Assembly: GCA_031270755.1 (NCBI GenBank)
Contig: JAISWV010000087.1
Coordinates: forward strand, 1 to 5,508
Origin: Synergistaceae bacterium
Lineage (GTDB): Bacteria > Synergistota > Synergistia > Synergistales > Aminobacteriaceae
Direction of reading: 5' to 3'
Length of the DNA stretch: 5,508 nucleotides
In this document: positions 1 to 5,375 of the stretch, one piece after another
Numbering within the stretch: position 1 is the first letter of the stretch
How the letters are laid out: each line of letters starts with the position of its first letter
Position numbers and translations under genes: made by a program
Notes under the pieces: model-generated
Database searches by the model: none
The model's input: the letters and a program-made list of their open reading frames with translations, nothing else
What the model was told of the DNA's origin: nothing

Positions 1-789
1 GCCGTAGCTCTCCTCCACGTAGGGGGCGGTCTTCTCACGCAGATAAGCGCGGCATTTCATCTTGTCGTGTCCCTGCTGGGAGAGCGCCCCGGCCGGGCAT
101 CGCCCGATACAGGCTCCGCAGGTTTTTTTCGTTTTGAAAGGACAGTATTCGTCGTGACGTGCGTAGGGTCTCGGGGTTGGTGCGAGTCGGGCGCGGAGCA
201 CCAGCGAACCGATGCGGACCGCCTTTCCGGCCGGGGTGATCAAGCCGTCGCAGAGCCCGAAGGTCCCCAGTCCGCAGGCGTGGGCCACATGGCGTTCCGA
301 CCAATTGGAAACGAAAAGGTATCGTTCCGACGCCAGCTCGGTCCAGCCCTTGAGCCGCATGGGAGCCACAGCCTCGTAGCCCGCGCTTCGGAGAAACTCC
401 GTCATGTGGTCTCGAAGCCTCATGTTGGCCGTCTCTCCGAAGATGCGGGAGCGAGCCCAGCGCTCGGACGTCAGGCACGTTCGCGACGCGTTGTCCTTTT
501 TCGTGACGGGGTTGTGGGGCAATATCCAGGAGACGACGGAGAGCTCGCCTGCCGCCGCTTTGTACCCTCCCGCAGCGAAAGCCTCCGCCGGCAGCCAGTG
601 ACGCTCGTCCACCTTTTCTTTGAAGGTCTCGAAGAGGGGGTCGTCTCCTCGCGCGGCGCCCAAGAGAGGGGTTACCCACATGCGCTCGTCGCCCCACGCC
701 GCTCCCATGCGGTTGCAGGGGTCTTCGTCCAAAAAACGTGCCGCCTCGCCGCTCAAAGATTCAAAAAGAGCCGCCTCCGTTATTTTCAT
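1..789 (-). CDS. QueG-like 4Fe-4S cluster protein (3' end off window)
   Basis: Partial gene: the first 263 codons are present and the frame is still open at the window edge. The ATG at 789 is the only reasonable start, because an in-frame TGA lies four codons upstream; no clear Shine-Dalgarno precedes it. Seen in the sequence: an SNWSERH motif (residues 161-167), GLGTFGL (173-179) and LITPAGKAVRIGS (183-195), followed by a ferredoxin-type cluster motif C224-x2-C227-x3-C231-P, with C216 just before it and GHDKMKC (240-246) just after. This motif order is that of iron-sulfur proteins related to epoxyqueuosine reductase (QueG), common in anaerobes. The N-terminal 150 residues do not look like the cobalamin-binding part of true QueG, so I infer a cytoplasmic redox protein of unknown substrate rather than the tRNA-modifying enzyme. 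A second cysteine cluster, if present, would lie off the window. It is probably co-transcribed with plsY, 28 bases upstream. Confidence 0.82.
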   Translation of the reverse strand, partial: MKITEAALFESLSGEAARFLDEDPCNRMGAAWGDERMWVTPLLGAARGDDPLFETFKEKVDERHWLPAEAFAAGGYKAAAGELSVVSWILPHNPVTKKDNASRTCLTSERWARSRIFGETANMRLRDHMTEFLRSAGYEAVAPMRLKGWTELASERYLFVSNWSERHVAHACGLGTFGLCDGLITPAGKAVRIGSLVLRARLAPTPRPYARHDEYCPFKTKKTCGACIGRCPAGALSQQGHDKMKCRAYLREKTAPYVEESYG

Positions 790-817
790 GACCCAGACTC
801 AAACTGCAAATTGCAAA

Positions 818-1414
818 TCAAACCCTGTTCTCTTTACCCTGGGAGAGGCGCACGATGTTCGTGCCGTGCCGGTAGAGCGCGAAAAGGGCCAGAACGAGAG
901 AACCCAGAATGAAGGAGAAAGGCGCGTCCAGCATCCAGAAAAACAAGGGCAGAGCCAATAGAGACATCATCGAGGCGAGAGATACGTAACGCGTGGTCGT
1001 CATGATGGCGTACCAGATCGCCCCGCTCAAAAGAGCTATGGCGAAGGAAGCGAAGGGCCACAAGAAAAACACCACGCCATACGTGGTCGCAACGCCTTTG
1101 CCGCCTTTGAACTTCAGCCAGATGGGGTAGTCGTGCCCCATGACGACAGCGAACCCCACCAGAGAAAGAATCCAAGGCTCCGTACCCGCCGACGTAGCCG
1201 TGACGAGAAGAGCCAAGGCTCCTTTCAGCATATCGGTAATCGATACGAAAACGGCCCACCTTTGCCCCATAACGCGGCGCACGTTTGTCGCCCCGATGCT
1301 GCCGGAGCCCACCGTGCGGATGTCAATGCCTTTCACCAGCCGGGCTGCGAGATAACCGGTGGGGACAGAGCCGATAAGATAAGAAACTACCATCCAAAGT
1401 ATTGCGCTTCTCAT
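818..1414 (-). CDS. plsY: Acyl-phosphate:glycerol-3-phosphate acyltransferase PlsY
   Basis: Integral membrane enzyme that transfers an acyl group from acyl-phosphate to glycerol-3-phosphate, giving lysophosphatidic acid, the first step of phospholipid synthesis in most bacteria. The 198-residue length is normal for the family. Family signatures are visible in order: GSVPTGYL (15-22), GSGSIGATNVRR (36-47), DMLKG (61-65), GHDYPIWLKFKGGKGVATT (93-111, including the glycine-rich phosphate-binding loop) and RHGTNIVRLSQGKEN (182-196). Long hydrophobic stretches between them fit a multi-pass membrane protein. I chose the ATG at 1414 because an AGGAGGG site lies six bases upstream. The ATG at 1420 abuts that site, and the one at 1453 would put it inside the coding sequence. 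One oddity is Ser39 where the family usually has Asn (GSGN). The gene follows a terminator at 1562-1585, so it should have its own promoter in 1421-1561; it is followed by the iron-sulfur gene. Confidence 0.96.
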   Translation of the reverse strand: MRSAILWMVVSYLIGSVPTGYLAARLVKGIDIRTVGSGSIGATNVRRVMGQRWAVFVSITDMLKGALALLVTATSAGTEPWILSLVGFAVVMGHDYPIWLKFKGGKGVATTYGVVFFLWPFASFAIALLSGAIWYAIMTTTRYVSLASMMSLLALPLFFWMLDAPFSFILGSLVLALFALYRHGTNIVRLSQGKENRV

Positions 1415-1420
1415 ATACAT

Positions 1421-1427
1421 CCCTCCT
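1421..1427 (-). promoter_or_regulatory. plsY ribosome binding site
   Basis: Minus-strand AGGAGGG, a near-perfect Shine-Dalgarno, ends six bases before the ATG at 1414. It decides the plsY start among three in-frame ATG codons (1453, 1420, 1414). Confidence 0.85.
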
Positions 1428-1453
1428 GAGATGTGTGATATCGAAACGAACAC

Positions 1454-1475
1454 ATTTAACTCACATCCAACTCAC
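1454..1475 (-). repeat. Two tandem 11-bp repeats upstream of plsY
   Basis: On the minus strand GTGAGTTGGAT is followed directly by GTGAGTTAAAT (nine of eleven identical), and a third GTG begins exactly one period later at 1453. The period is about one helical turn, and the block lies 40-60 bases upstream of the plsY start, next to a TTGACG (1475-1480) that could be a -35 element. It may be a regulator binding site, but this is inference; no -10 box at ideal spacing is visible. Confidence 0.4.
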
Positions 1476-1561
1476 GTCAAGGCCAAATTCGACGACATAT
1501 GAGCCCTTACCGGAACATTGCGTCAAGATGACCCTGACATTGTACTATAACAGAGCGCACG

Positions 1562-1585
1562 AAAAAAGGAGGGCTCATCCCCTCC
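1562..1585 (-). terminator. Rho-independent terminator of the RelA/SpoT-like gene
   Basis: Read on the minus strand, GGAGGG, a six-base loop and CCCTCC form a perfect 6-bp GC-rich hairpin followed at once by TTTTTT. It lies about 70 bases beyond the stop codon of the RelA/SpoT-like gene. The other strand has no U-tract after the hairpin, so it is directional. It separates this gene from plsY. Confidence 0.88.
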
Positions 1586-1611
1586 CCGGTCCGCATACCA
1601 CATATCCGACT

Positions 1612-1657
1612 TTGACCTGAGCGCGTTCGAACGCGGAAAATACGGGCGGCAGGTCAA
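1612..1657. repeat. Nested inverted repeat over the RelA/SpoT-like stop codon
   Basis: TTGACCTG (1612-1619) and CAGGTCAA (1650-1657) are perfect 8-bp inverted arms. The right-hand copy contains the stop codon (1654-1656) of the minus-strand gene. Between them, CGCGTTCGAACGCG (1622-1635) is a perfect 14-bp palindrome. As RNA this gives a hairpin within a stem, placed upstream of the real terminator. It may protect the 3' end of the message or be a protein site; its function is unknown. Confidence 0.6.
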
Positions 1658-2760
1658 CTCTCCACACCGCTGATGCGATCGGAGCCGCGTTTGATTTCCA
1701 ACTGCACCAGGTCCTTCCCCTTCAAGACGTCCCACTTCAAATTCAGCACCAAAAGGAACAACGCGGAAAAGGCGTCCACCCTCCACGCGCTGCTTTCCTT
1801 CTCGAAGGCGCCGTGAATCGCCCGCAGCTGCAAAAGGGCCCGATCGTCCTCGTCCAGCTCGGCCAGGAATTTTTCCACCTCGGATAGAGTATCGATGCCC
1901 GCCGCGCGGAAGGCCTTGTACAGGAATTGAAAACTTTCCCTGAGGTAGTTGGGCGACGGGACGAAGATCGGAAACCCCGCTTTGATCGCCATGGAACTCC
2001 ACTTGTTGAGGACGTTGTCCCCTACGTCGCCTTCGCTGAAAAACGTATAAAGCTCTTCTTCCGAGTAGGTACGCTCCGCGGAGACCGCCCCGTCCCCCGC
2101 CGTCCGAGGCTCCGGCGTCGGGGGAACCAAAACGGCCACGTCCTTGACCTCTTCCCAGAGAGAAAGGAAGCCCTCGTCGGCTTCTTCCAGGAGCGCAGCC
2201 AAGCGAACCAGCTTCCGTTTGAGCTTTTTTTCGGACACGGAGTCCACGTTCATGTTGACGCGCGGGGAAATGGTCGCCCAGGCCTCCTGGAGCACCGTCC
2301 GAAGCTCCAGCCTGAAGGAGAGCCCTCTGTATTTGCGCCACTCCCGGAGAGAAGAGCGGCTTTCCGAGAGGGTCAACGTGTAGAGCACGGCCGGATAACC
2401 GAAACGGAAGGGGTCCTCCAACCCGCTGGAGGGGACGGAATGGTCGAGGTCCACGTCGAACTCCGCGCAGACGATCTCCTCCACTTTGTAGACGTCCTCG
2501 GGGAAACGCAGCAGCACCCGCACCGTCACCAGGTCCGAGATGGAGTCCAACCCCGACGAATCGTTCCCCTCGTAATGGGCATTCAAAGATTTCACGAGCT
2601 CGGCCGGGGCTTTGGCCCAGCCGTCGATACTGCAAATTTCGATGTCTTCCCGCTCCACCAAGTCCTGAACCAAATTGCGAATACGAGAAGAATATTCTTC
2701 GTAAAGCGAGAGCTTTTCCACGTAACTGATGCCCAACTCGTCGATACGATGTCTATCCAA
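1654..2760 (-). CDS. RelA/SpoT-fold protein with degenerate synthetase site
   Basis: I recognise a RelA/SpoT nucleotidyltransferase fold in the first half. SISDLVTVRVLLRFPEDVY (residues 73-91) matches the family's D-x-x-G-x-R-x-x strand region, FGYPAVLYTLTL (120-131) matches GYxSxH, LELRTVLQEAWATI (151-164) matches the E-x-Q-x-RT...WA-x-I block, and KLKRKLVRLAALLEEADEGF (179-198) is the usual following helix. Canonical (p)ppGpp synthetases use residues that are altered here: the GYxSxH histidine is Leu, E-x-Q before RT is R-x-E, and the histidine after WA-x-I is Pro. Ordinary alarmone synthesis therefore looks unlikely, though this is inferred. Residues 208-227 form a Pro/Gly-rich linker. The C-terminal part (228-368) is soluble and partly helical, and I do not recognise it. 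I chose the TTG at 2760 because an extended Shine-Dalgarno lies eight bases upstream; an alternative GTG at 2769 overlaps that site and would add three residues. A terminator follows. Confidence 0.85.
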   Translation of the reverse strand: MDRHRIDELGISYVEKLSLYEEYSSRIRNLVQDLVEREDIEICSIDGWAKAPAELVKSLNAHYEGNDSSGLDSISDLVTVRVLLRFPEDVYKVEEIVCAEFDVDLDHSVPSSGLEDPFRFGYPAVLYTLTLSESRSSLREWRKYRGLSFRLELRTVLQEAWATISPRVNMNVDSVSEKKLKRKLVRLAALLEEADEGFLSLWEEVKDVAVLVPPTPEPRTAGDGAVSAERTYSEEELYTFFSEGDVGDNVLNKWSSMAIKAGFPIFVPSPNYLRESFQFLYKAFRAAGIDTLSEVEKFLAELDEDDRALLQLRAIHGAFEKESSAWRVDAFSALFLLVLNLKWDVLKGKDLVQLEIKRGSDRISGVES

Positions 2761-2764
2761 CGCT

Positions 2765-2776
2765 ATCACCGCCTAA
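2765..2776 (-). promoter_or_regulatory. Extended Shine-Dalgarno of the RelA/SpoT-like gene
   Basis: Minus-strand TTAGGCGGTGAT matches ten of twelve bases of the full anti-16S pairing sequence TAAGGAGGTGAT. Its core ends eight bases before the TTG at 2760, which favours that TTG over the GTG at 2769 lying inside the site. Confidence 0.55.
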
Positions 2777-2784
2777 GGGGATCA

Positions 2785-2812
2785 AGTGTACGACATAAAT
2801 TATTGATACACT
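2785..2812. repeat. Dyad AGTGTA-N16-TACACT upstream of the RelA/SpoT-like gene
   Basis: Perfect 6-bp inverted arms, with centres 22 bp (about two helical turns) apart, lie just upstream of the ribosome binding site in the 149-base gap between this gene and the flavoprotein gene. A weak minus-strand promoter (TTGCGT, 17 bases, TATCAA) overlaps it. It could be an operator for a dimeric regulator, but arms this short can also arise by chance. Confidence 0.3.
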
Positions 2813-2875
2813 AGTAGGGAGTATAACGCAACAAGCGCGGCTTGAATAGAGGCGCAAAACTCCAACTTTGTATTT

Positions 2876-2903
2876 TGCAAACCGCCTCGCTGAATTCTTT
2901 GCA
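2876..2903 (-). terminator. Weak hairpin after the flavoprotein gene
   Basis: TGCAAA (2876-2881) and TTTGCA (2898-2903) can pair across a 16-base loop just beyond the flavoprotein stop codon. The stem is AT-rich, the loop is long and there is no real U-tract, so termination would be inefficient. Read-through into the RelA/SpoT-like gene is possible. Confidence 0.2.
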
Positions 2904-2909
2904 GATTCC

Positions 2910-3392
2910 TTAAAGTGGATAAACGCTGTTTTTTCCCGTCATGCTCTCGATGTCGAGGCGCGCCACCCATACTTTCTCGTGGTTCTCCGCAAGATCCGCA
3001 TGGGGTCCTCCGTAGTGCTCCATAAGAATCCGCAGCGCCGCGTTTTTTTCGTCCAGGTTCGTCAGGGTCCGAAGATGTCCGAAACCCGTCACGCTACGGT
3101 ATTTCATGGTGAAATTCGCGCCGGCTTCGCTCGCCGCAAGCTCCACGTCCAGCGCTACCTGAAAACAAACCCTCGGGTTGACGGCCAAGATGTCGTTTTT
3201 ATGGCCCTCCGGAGCGCCGTGTACGTAAATCGAGCCCTCCGCGTAGCCATATCCTATCGGGAGAACGTAAGGCCACCCGTCTTCTCCGGCCAGTCCGAGG
3301 TGAAGCATCCGCCCCCGCTTCAGGATCGCCTCCATCCACTTCGAATCCGTCACTTGTTTGTTCTTTCGCCTCATCTCGTACTGTTTCCGCAT
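2910..3392 (-). CDS. Pyridoxamine 5'-phosphate oxidase-fold flavoprotein (NimA-like)
   Basis: A 160-residue protein of the split-barrel flavin-binding family that includes NimA-type nitroimidazole resistance proteins and many small FMN-binding proteins of anaerobes. Seen in the sequence: an N-terminal basic helix, then LHLGLAGEDGWPYVLPIGYGY (30-50), the first barrel strands with the PYVLPIGY signature; SIYVHGAPEGHKNDIL (54-69), where the family binds the cofactor phosphate; VCFQVAL (75-81); SVTGFGHLRTL (100-110); and a C-terminal VWVARLDIESMTGK (141-154), also typical. The length is usual and nothing is broken. It is probably a cytoplasmic FMN- or heme-binding redox protein; the substrate cannot be told from sequence, and nitroimidazole resistance should not be assumed. 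The ATG at 3392 has a GAGGAGGG site seven bases upstream and a plausible promoter 35-63 bases upstream. The gene is divergent from the ATPase gene and on the same strand as the RelA/SpoT-like gene. Confidence 0.9.
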   Translation of the reverse strand: MRKQYEMRRKNKQVTDSKWMEAILKRGRMLHLGLAGEDGWPYVLPIGYGYAEGSIYVHGAPEGHKNDILAVNPRVCFQVALDVELAASEAGANFTMKYRSVTGFGHLRTLTNLDEKNAALRILMEHYGGPHADLAENHEKVWVARLDIESMTGKNSVYPL

Positions 3393-3426
3393 TTTGGGGC
3401 CCTCCTCACAAGATACCAGCCGTCAT

Positions 3427-3455
3427 ACTTTACAAAATTTTTCTTTTTTTTGCAA
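3427..3455 (-). promoter_or_regulatory. Promoter of the flavoprotein gene
   Basis: On the minus strand TTGCAA (3450-3455) and TAAAGT (3427-3432) are separated by 17 bases; each matches the sigma-70 consensus at four of six positions. The spacer is an A/T tract. A transcript from here would have a leader of about 28 bases before the ATG at 3392, with the Shine-Dalgarno inside it. Confidence 0.5.
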
Positions 3456-3535
3456 GCCTGCAGGCTCTCCTGTGAAAGCTTTCTCGTGAAGGCTTCCCTG
3501 CCCGAGGGCATTACTGAAAGGTCACTGAAATTTCA
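3455..3535. repeat. Cluster of short palindromes in the divergent promoter region
   Basis: Within about 80 bases lie AGCCTGCAGGCT (3455-3466, perfect), GAAAGCTTTC (3474-3483, perfect), GTGAAGGCTTCC (3486-3497, ten of twelve identical to GTGAAAGCTTTC at 3472-3483), TGCCCGAGGGCA (3499-3510, imperfect) and TGAAATTTCA (3526-3535, perfect). The first touches the -35 element of the flavoprotein promoter. The arrangement suggests several regulator-binding sites controlling one or both divergent genes; this is inference from symmetry and position. Confidence 0.5.
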
Positions 3536-3573
3536 TCAAACGCCTAAAGAAATGTTAATAGAGAGAGAAAGGG

Positions 3574-3600
3574 TTTTAATAATATTTTTGAGGTTATAAT
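3574..3600 (+). promoter_or_regulatory. Likely promoter of the ATPase gene
   Basis: A perfect TATAAT (3595-3600) lies in an AT-rich stretch. The best -35-like sequence, TTTTAA (3574-3579), is poor and only 15 bases away, so the promoter may need an activator or rely on the AT-rich upstream region. Transcription starting near 3607 would leave a leader of about 100 bases before the ATG at 3710. Confidence 0.45.
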
Positions 3601-3709
3601 ACTAAGCAAGAATGGCAACGCCTTCGCCAAGAAGACGCTAAGATAGAAACTGAGATGGTAAAAAGGCAAAAAGGCAAAAATCGATATCGCGAGAGGGGTA
3701 TAACGTAAT

Positions 3710-5323
3710 ATGCGCTATTTTAATATTACAGGTCCCAATAGAGAGCAGGAGCACTTTAGTCTGAATCCGTTGAAGCGCATAGATTATCACATGGTCGAGA
3801 CCCTTATCTCGAGAGGGCAGTATTTTTCCGTGTGTTCGCCCCGGCAGTCGGGGAAAACCACCTTTTTGCTGACCCTAAAAAAGAAGCTCAACGCAGAGGG
3901 GAAATATCGTTGCATTTATTGCAACGTGGAGGGCGCCCAGGTCGCGGGCAACGACACCGACCGGGGCATGAGGCTGATTTTGAGCCGCATCGCCCAAGAG
4001 GTGGAGCTCGAATTTCAAGACACCTGGCCCTATCAGAACTTCGCGCCCATATTGGAGCACACGGGGGCGGACGGAGCGCTTGTGGCGCTTTTCGAGCGAT
4101 GGATGTACAAAGAGCAGCCGCCCAAGCCGCCTATCGTGTTCTTGGTCGACGGAATCGACATTTTGAGGGGGAAAACTCTGGTCTCCGCCTTGCGGCAGCT
4201 TCGTATAGGTCAGATCAACAGCCCGCGCATGTTCCCCCAGTCCGTCATTTTAAGCGGCGTTCGGGACGTAAGGGACAGCAACATAGAGATCGGCGAGGAC
4301 GAATATCTGCTGGGCCGGTCAGGGTCGGACATCCGCGACCGCACTATCGTCTTCTACAATTTCACCCAAGGTGAAATCAAAGAATTGTGCGACCAGTACA
4401 CGGCGGAGACGGGGCAGACCTTTCAAGACTCCGTTTATTCCCGGCTTTATTCTTTGACAGGAGGGCGCCCCTGGTTGGTAAACGCCCTTCTTTGCGAGGC
4501 TCTGTACGAGATAGGCTTCGGGAACGACCCATCGAAGTCCATCACTTTCGGGATGATCGACGCGGCTAAAGATCATTTCATCGCCCGTCAGAACATCTAC
4601 ATGGACCAACTGTCGATGAAACTCTCCTCCCGCAGCGTTCGGGAGACGCTTTTTCCCATATTGATCGGCGGAAGATGGGAAAAGAAACCCCGCCAGGAGG
4701 ATCTGGACTACCTGGAAGACCTGGAGCTGATCACAAAATCCTCCACGGGTTGGGGAATACCCAACGCGATGTACCGGGAAATCATTCCCAAAGTGGTGGG
4801 CAGAAACCTGAAAGACGAGCTGGCTCACGTCGTCGACCGCGCCAAGTTTCTCAAACCCGACAGGCGTCTGAATTTTCGCGAGATGATCCAGTTTTATCAA
4901 AGACTTTACTGCGACTATTTTCTGGCCTGGGGACGCCGGTACGATTTGCAGGGTGTTTTGGCTCAAATCTTGCTGCACACTTTCCTGCATTACGTCCTTG
5001 GGGATCGCGGCCGCATGGAGTGCGACTACGCTATGTCCACCGGGTGCGTCGATATCAGCGTGGGATGGGGCTATAGCCTGGAAAACGGCGAACGGCGCGA
5101 AGAGCGTTTTGTTGTCGAAATCCGTCTCTTCAACAAGACCCAATCCCACGAAGCCGTGGTGCGTCACGGAGTTACCCAGGTGGCTGCCTACGCGAAGCCG
5201 CGCCAACCCTACGAAATCTACCTGCTCATCTTGGACGAGGACGAAACCAAAACCTGGTACGACCGTCTTTTCCAAGAAGAGCACATCTGCGACGAAATGG
5301 CGATCCACGTATACGGGTTGTAA
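3710..5323 (+). CDS. AAA-like P-loop ATPase with C-terminal PD-(D/E)XK-type domain
   Basis: A 537-residue soluble protein. Walker A is CSPRQSGKTT (42-51), with Ser replacing the first Gly as in related proteins. Walker B is PIVFLVDGID (141-150), with Asp147 followed by Gly where Glu is expected. ILSGVRDVRD (180-189) resembles the sensor region and GGRPWLVNALLCEAL (251-265) is a family hallmark. Residues 300-360 look like a winged-helix region ending in NAMYREIIP (352-360). The C-terminal part (about 430-500) matches the nuclease-like domain of this family: GRMECDY (434-440), Asp448, VVEIR (468-472) and the Q490-x3-Y494 pair; the usual E-x-K lysine is Arg472. These AAA-like/PD-(D/E)XK proteins are abundant in anaerobes and cyanobacteria, often in multiple copies, and their role is not established. 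The gene starts at ATG 3710 with a weak GAGAGGGG ribosome site and stands alone on the plus strand. Defence or DNA processing is possible but not shown. Confidence 0.88.
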   Translation: MRYFNITGPNREQEHFSLNPLKRIDYHMVETLISRGQYFSVCSPRQSGKTTFLLTLKKKLNAEGKYRCIYCNVEGAQVAGNDTDRGMRLILSRIAQEVELEFQDTWPYQNFAPILEHTGADGALVALFERWMYKEQPPKPPIVFLVDGIDILRGKTLVSALRQLRIGQINSPRMFPQSVILSGVRDVRDSNIEIGEDEYLLGRSGSDIRDRTIVFYNFTQGEIKELCDQYTAETGQTFQDSVYSRLYSLTGGRPWLVNALLCEALYEIGFGNDPSKSITFGMIDAAKDHFIARQNIYMDQLSMKLSSRSVRETLFPILIGGRWEKKPRQEDLDYLEDLELITKSSTGWGIPNAMYREIIPKVVGRNLKDELAHVVDRAKFLKPDRRLNFREMIQFYQRLYCDYFLAWGRRYDLQGVLAQILLHTFLHYVLGDRGRMECDYAMSTGCVDISVGWGYSLENGERREERFVVEIRLFNKTQSHEAVVRHGVTQVAAYAKPRQPYEIYLLILDEDETKTWYDRLFQEEHICDEMAIHVYGL

Positions 5324-5333
5324 AAAAACTTAA

Positions 5334-5360
5334 TTTACACAGCTAAAATGTGAATATAAT
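5334..5360 (+). promoter_or_regulatory. Promoter-like sequence after the ATPase gene
   Basis: TTTACA (5334-5339, five of six to the -35 consensus) and a perfect TATAAT (5355-5360) are separated by 15 bases, which is shorter than ideal. It lies 11 bases beyond the ATPase stop codon and would start transcription near 5367, just before the inverted-repeat element. Being in AT-rich sequence, it could be a chance match. Confidence 0.35.
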
Positions 5361-5375
5361 AGTGATTTTATCCAA

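Larger units (their letters stand above)
3393..3709. other. Divergent intergenic region, no gene
   Basis: These 317 bases separate the minus-strand flavoprotein gene from the plus-strand ATPase gene. I see no coding potential. From left to right the region holds the flavoprotein ribosome binding site (3400-3407), its promoter (3427-3455), a palindrome cluster (3455-3535), an AT-rich stretch with the ATPase promoter (-10 at 3595-3600) and a leader of about 100 bases. The leader contains AAAAAGGC twice in tandem (3660-3675), the palindrome CGATATCG (3682-3689) and a weak ribosome site GAGAGGGG (3691-3698), eleven bases before the ATG at 3710. Confidence 0.8.

Noticed and set aside
35..697. Long minus-strand open frame overlapping the iron-sulfur gene
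   Set aside because: Arg/Gly/Pro-rich translation without any motif. The overlapping frame starting at 789 carries clear family motifs and runs to the window edge.
1523..2635. 370-codon minus-strand open frame
   Set aside because: Low-complexity Gly/Arg-rich translation in another frame of the RelA/SpoT-like gene; it also runs through the terminator at 1562-1585.
1927..2814. 295-codon plus-strand open frame
   Set aside because: Antisense to the RelA/SpoT-like gene, with no recognisable motif or ribosome site; a by-product of GC-rich codon use.
3660..3675. AAAAAGGC twice in tandem as a CRISPR or iteron signal
   Set aside because: Only two 8-bp copies in an A-rich leader, with no further copies, spacers or replication gene nearby.
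2821..3705. Octamer GTATAACG at 2821-2828 and 3698-3705
   Set aside because: Two copies of an 8-mer in AT-rich gaps with different orientation to the genes; it can be chance.
4319..5308. 329-codon minus-strand open frame
   Set aside because: Antisense to the ATPase gene, whose frame has Walker and nuclease-fold motifs; the antisense translation resembles nothing I know.
5338..5353. CACA-loop-TGTG as terminator of the ATPase gene
   Set aside because: Only a 4-bp stem and no U-tract follows; no convincing terminator is visible after this gene.
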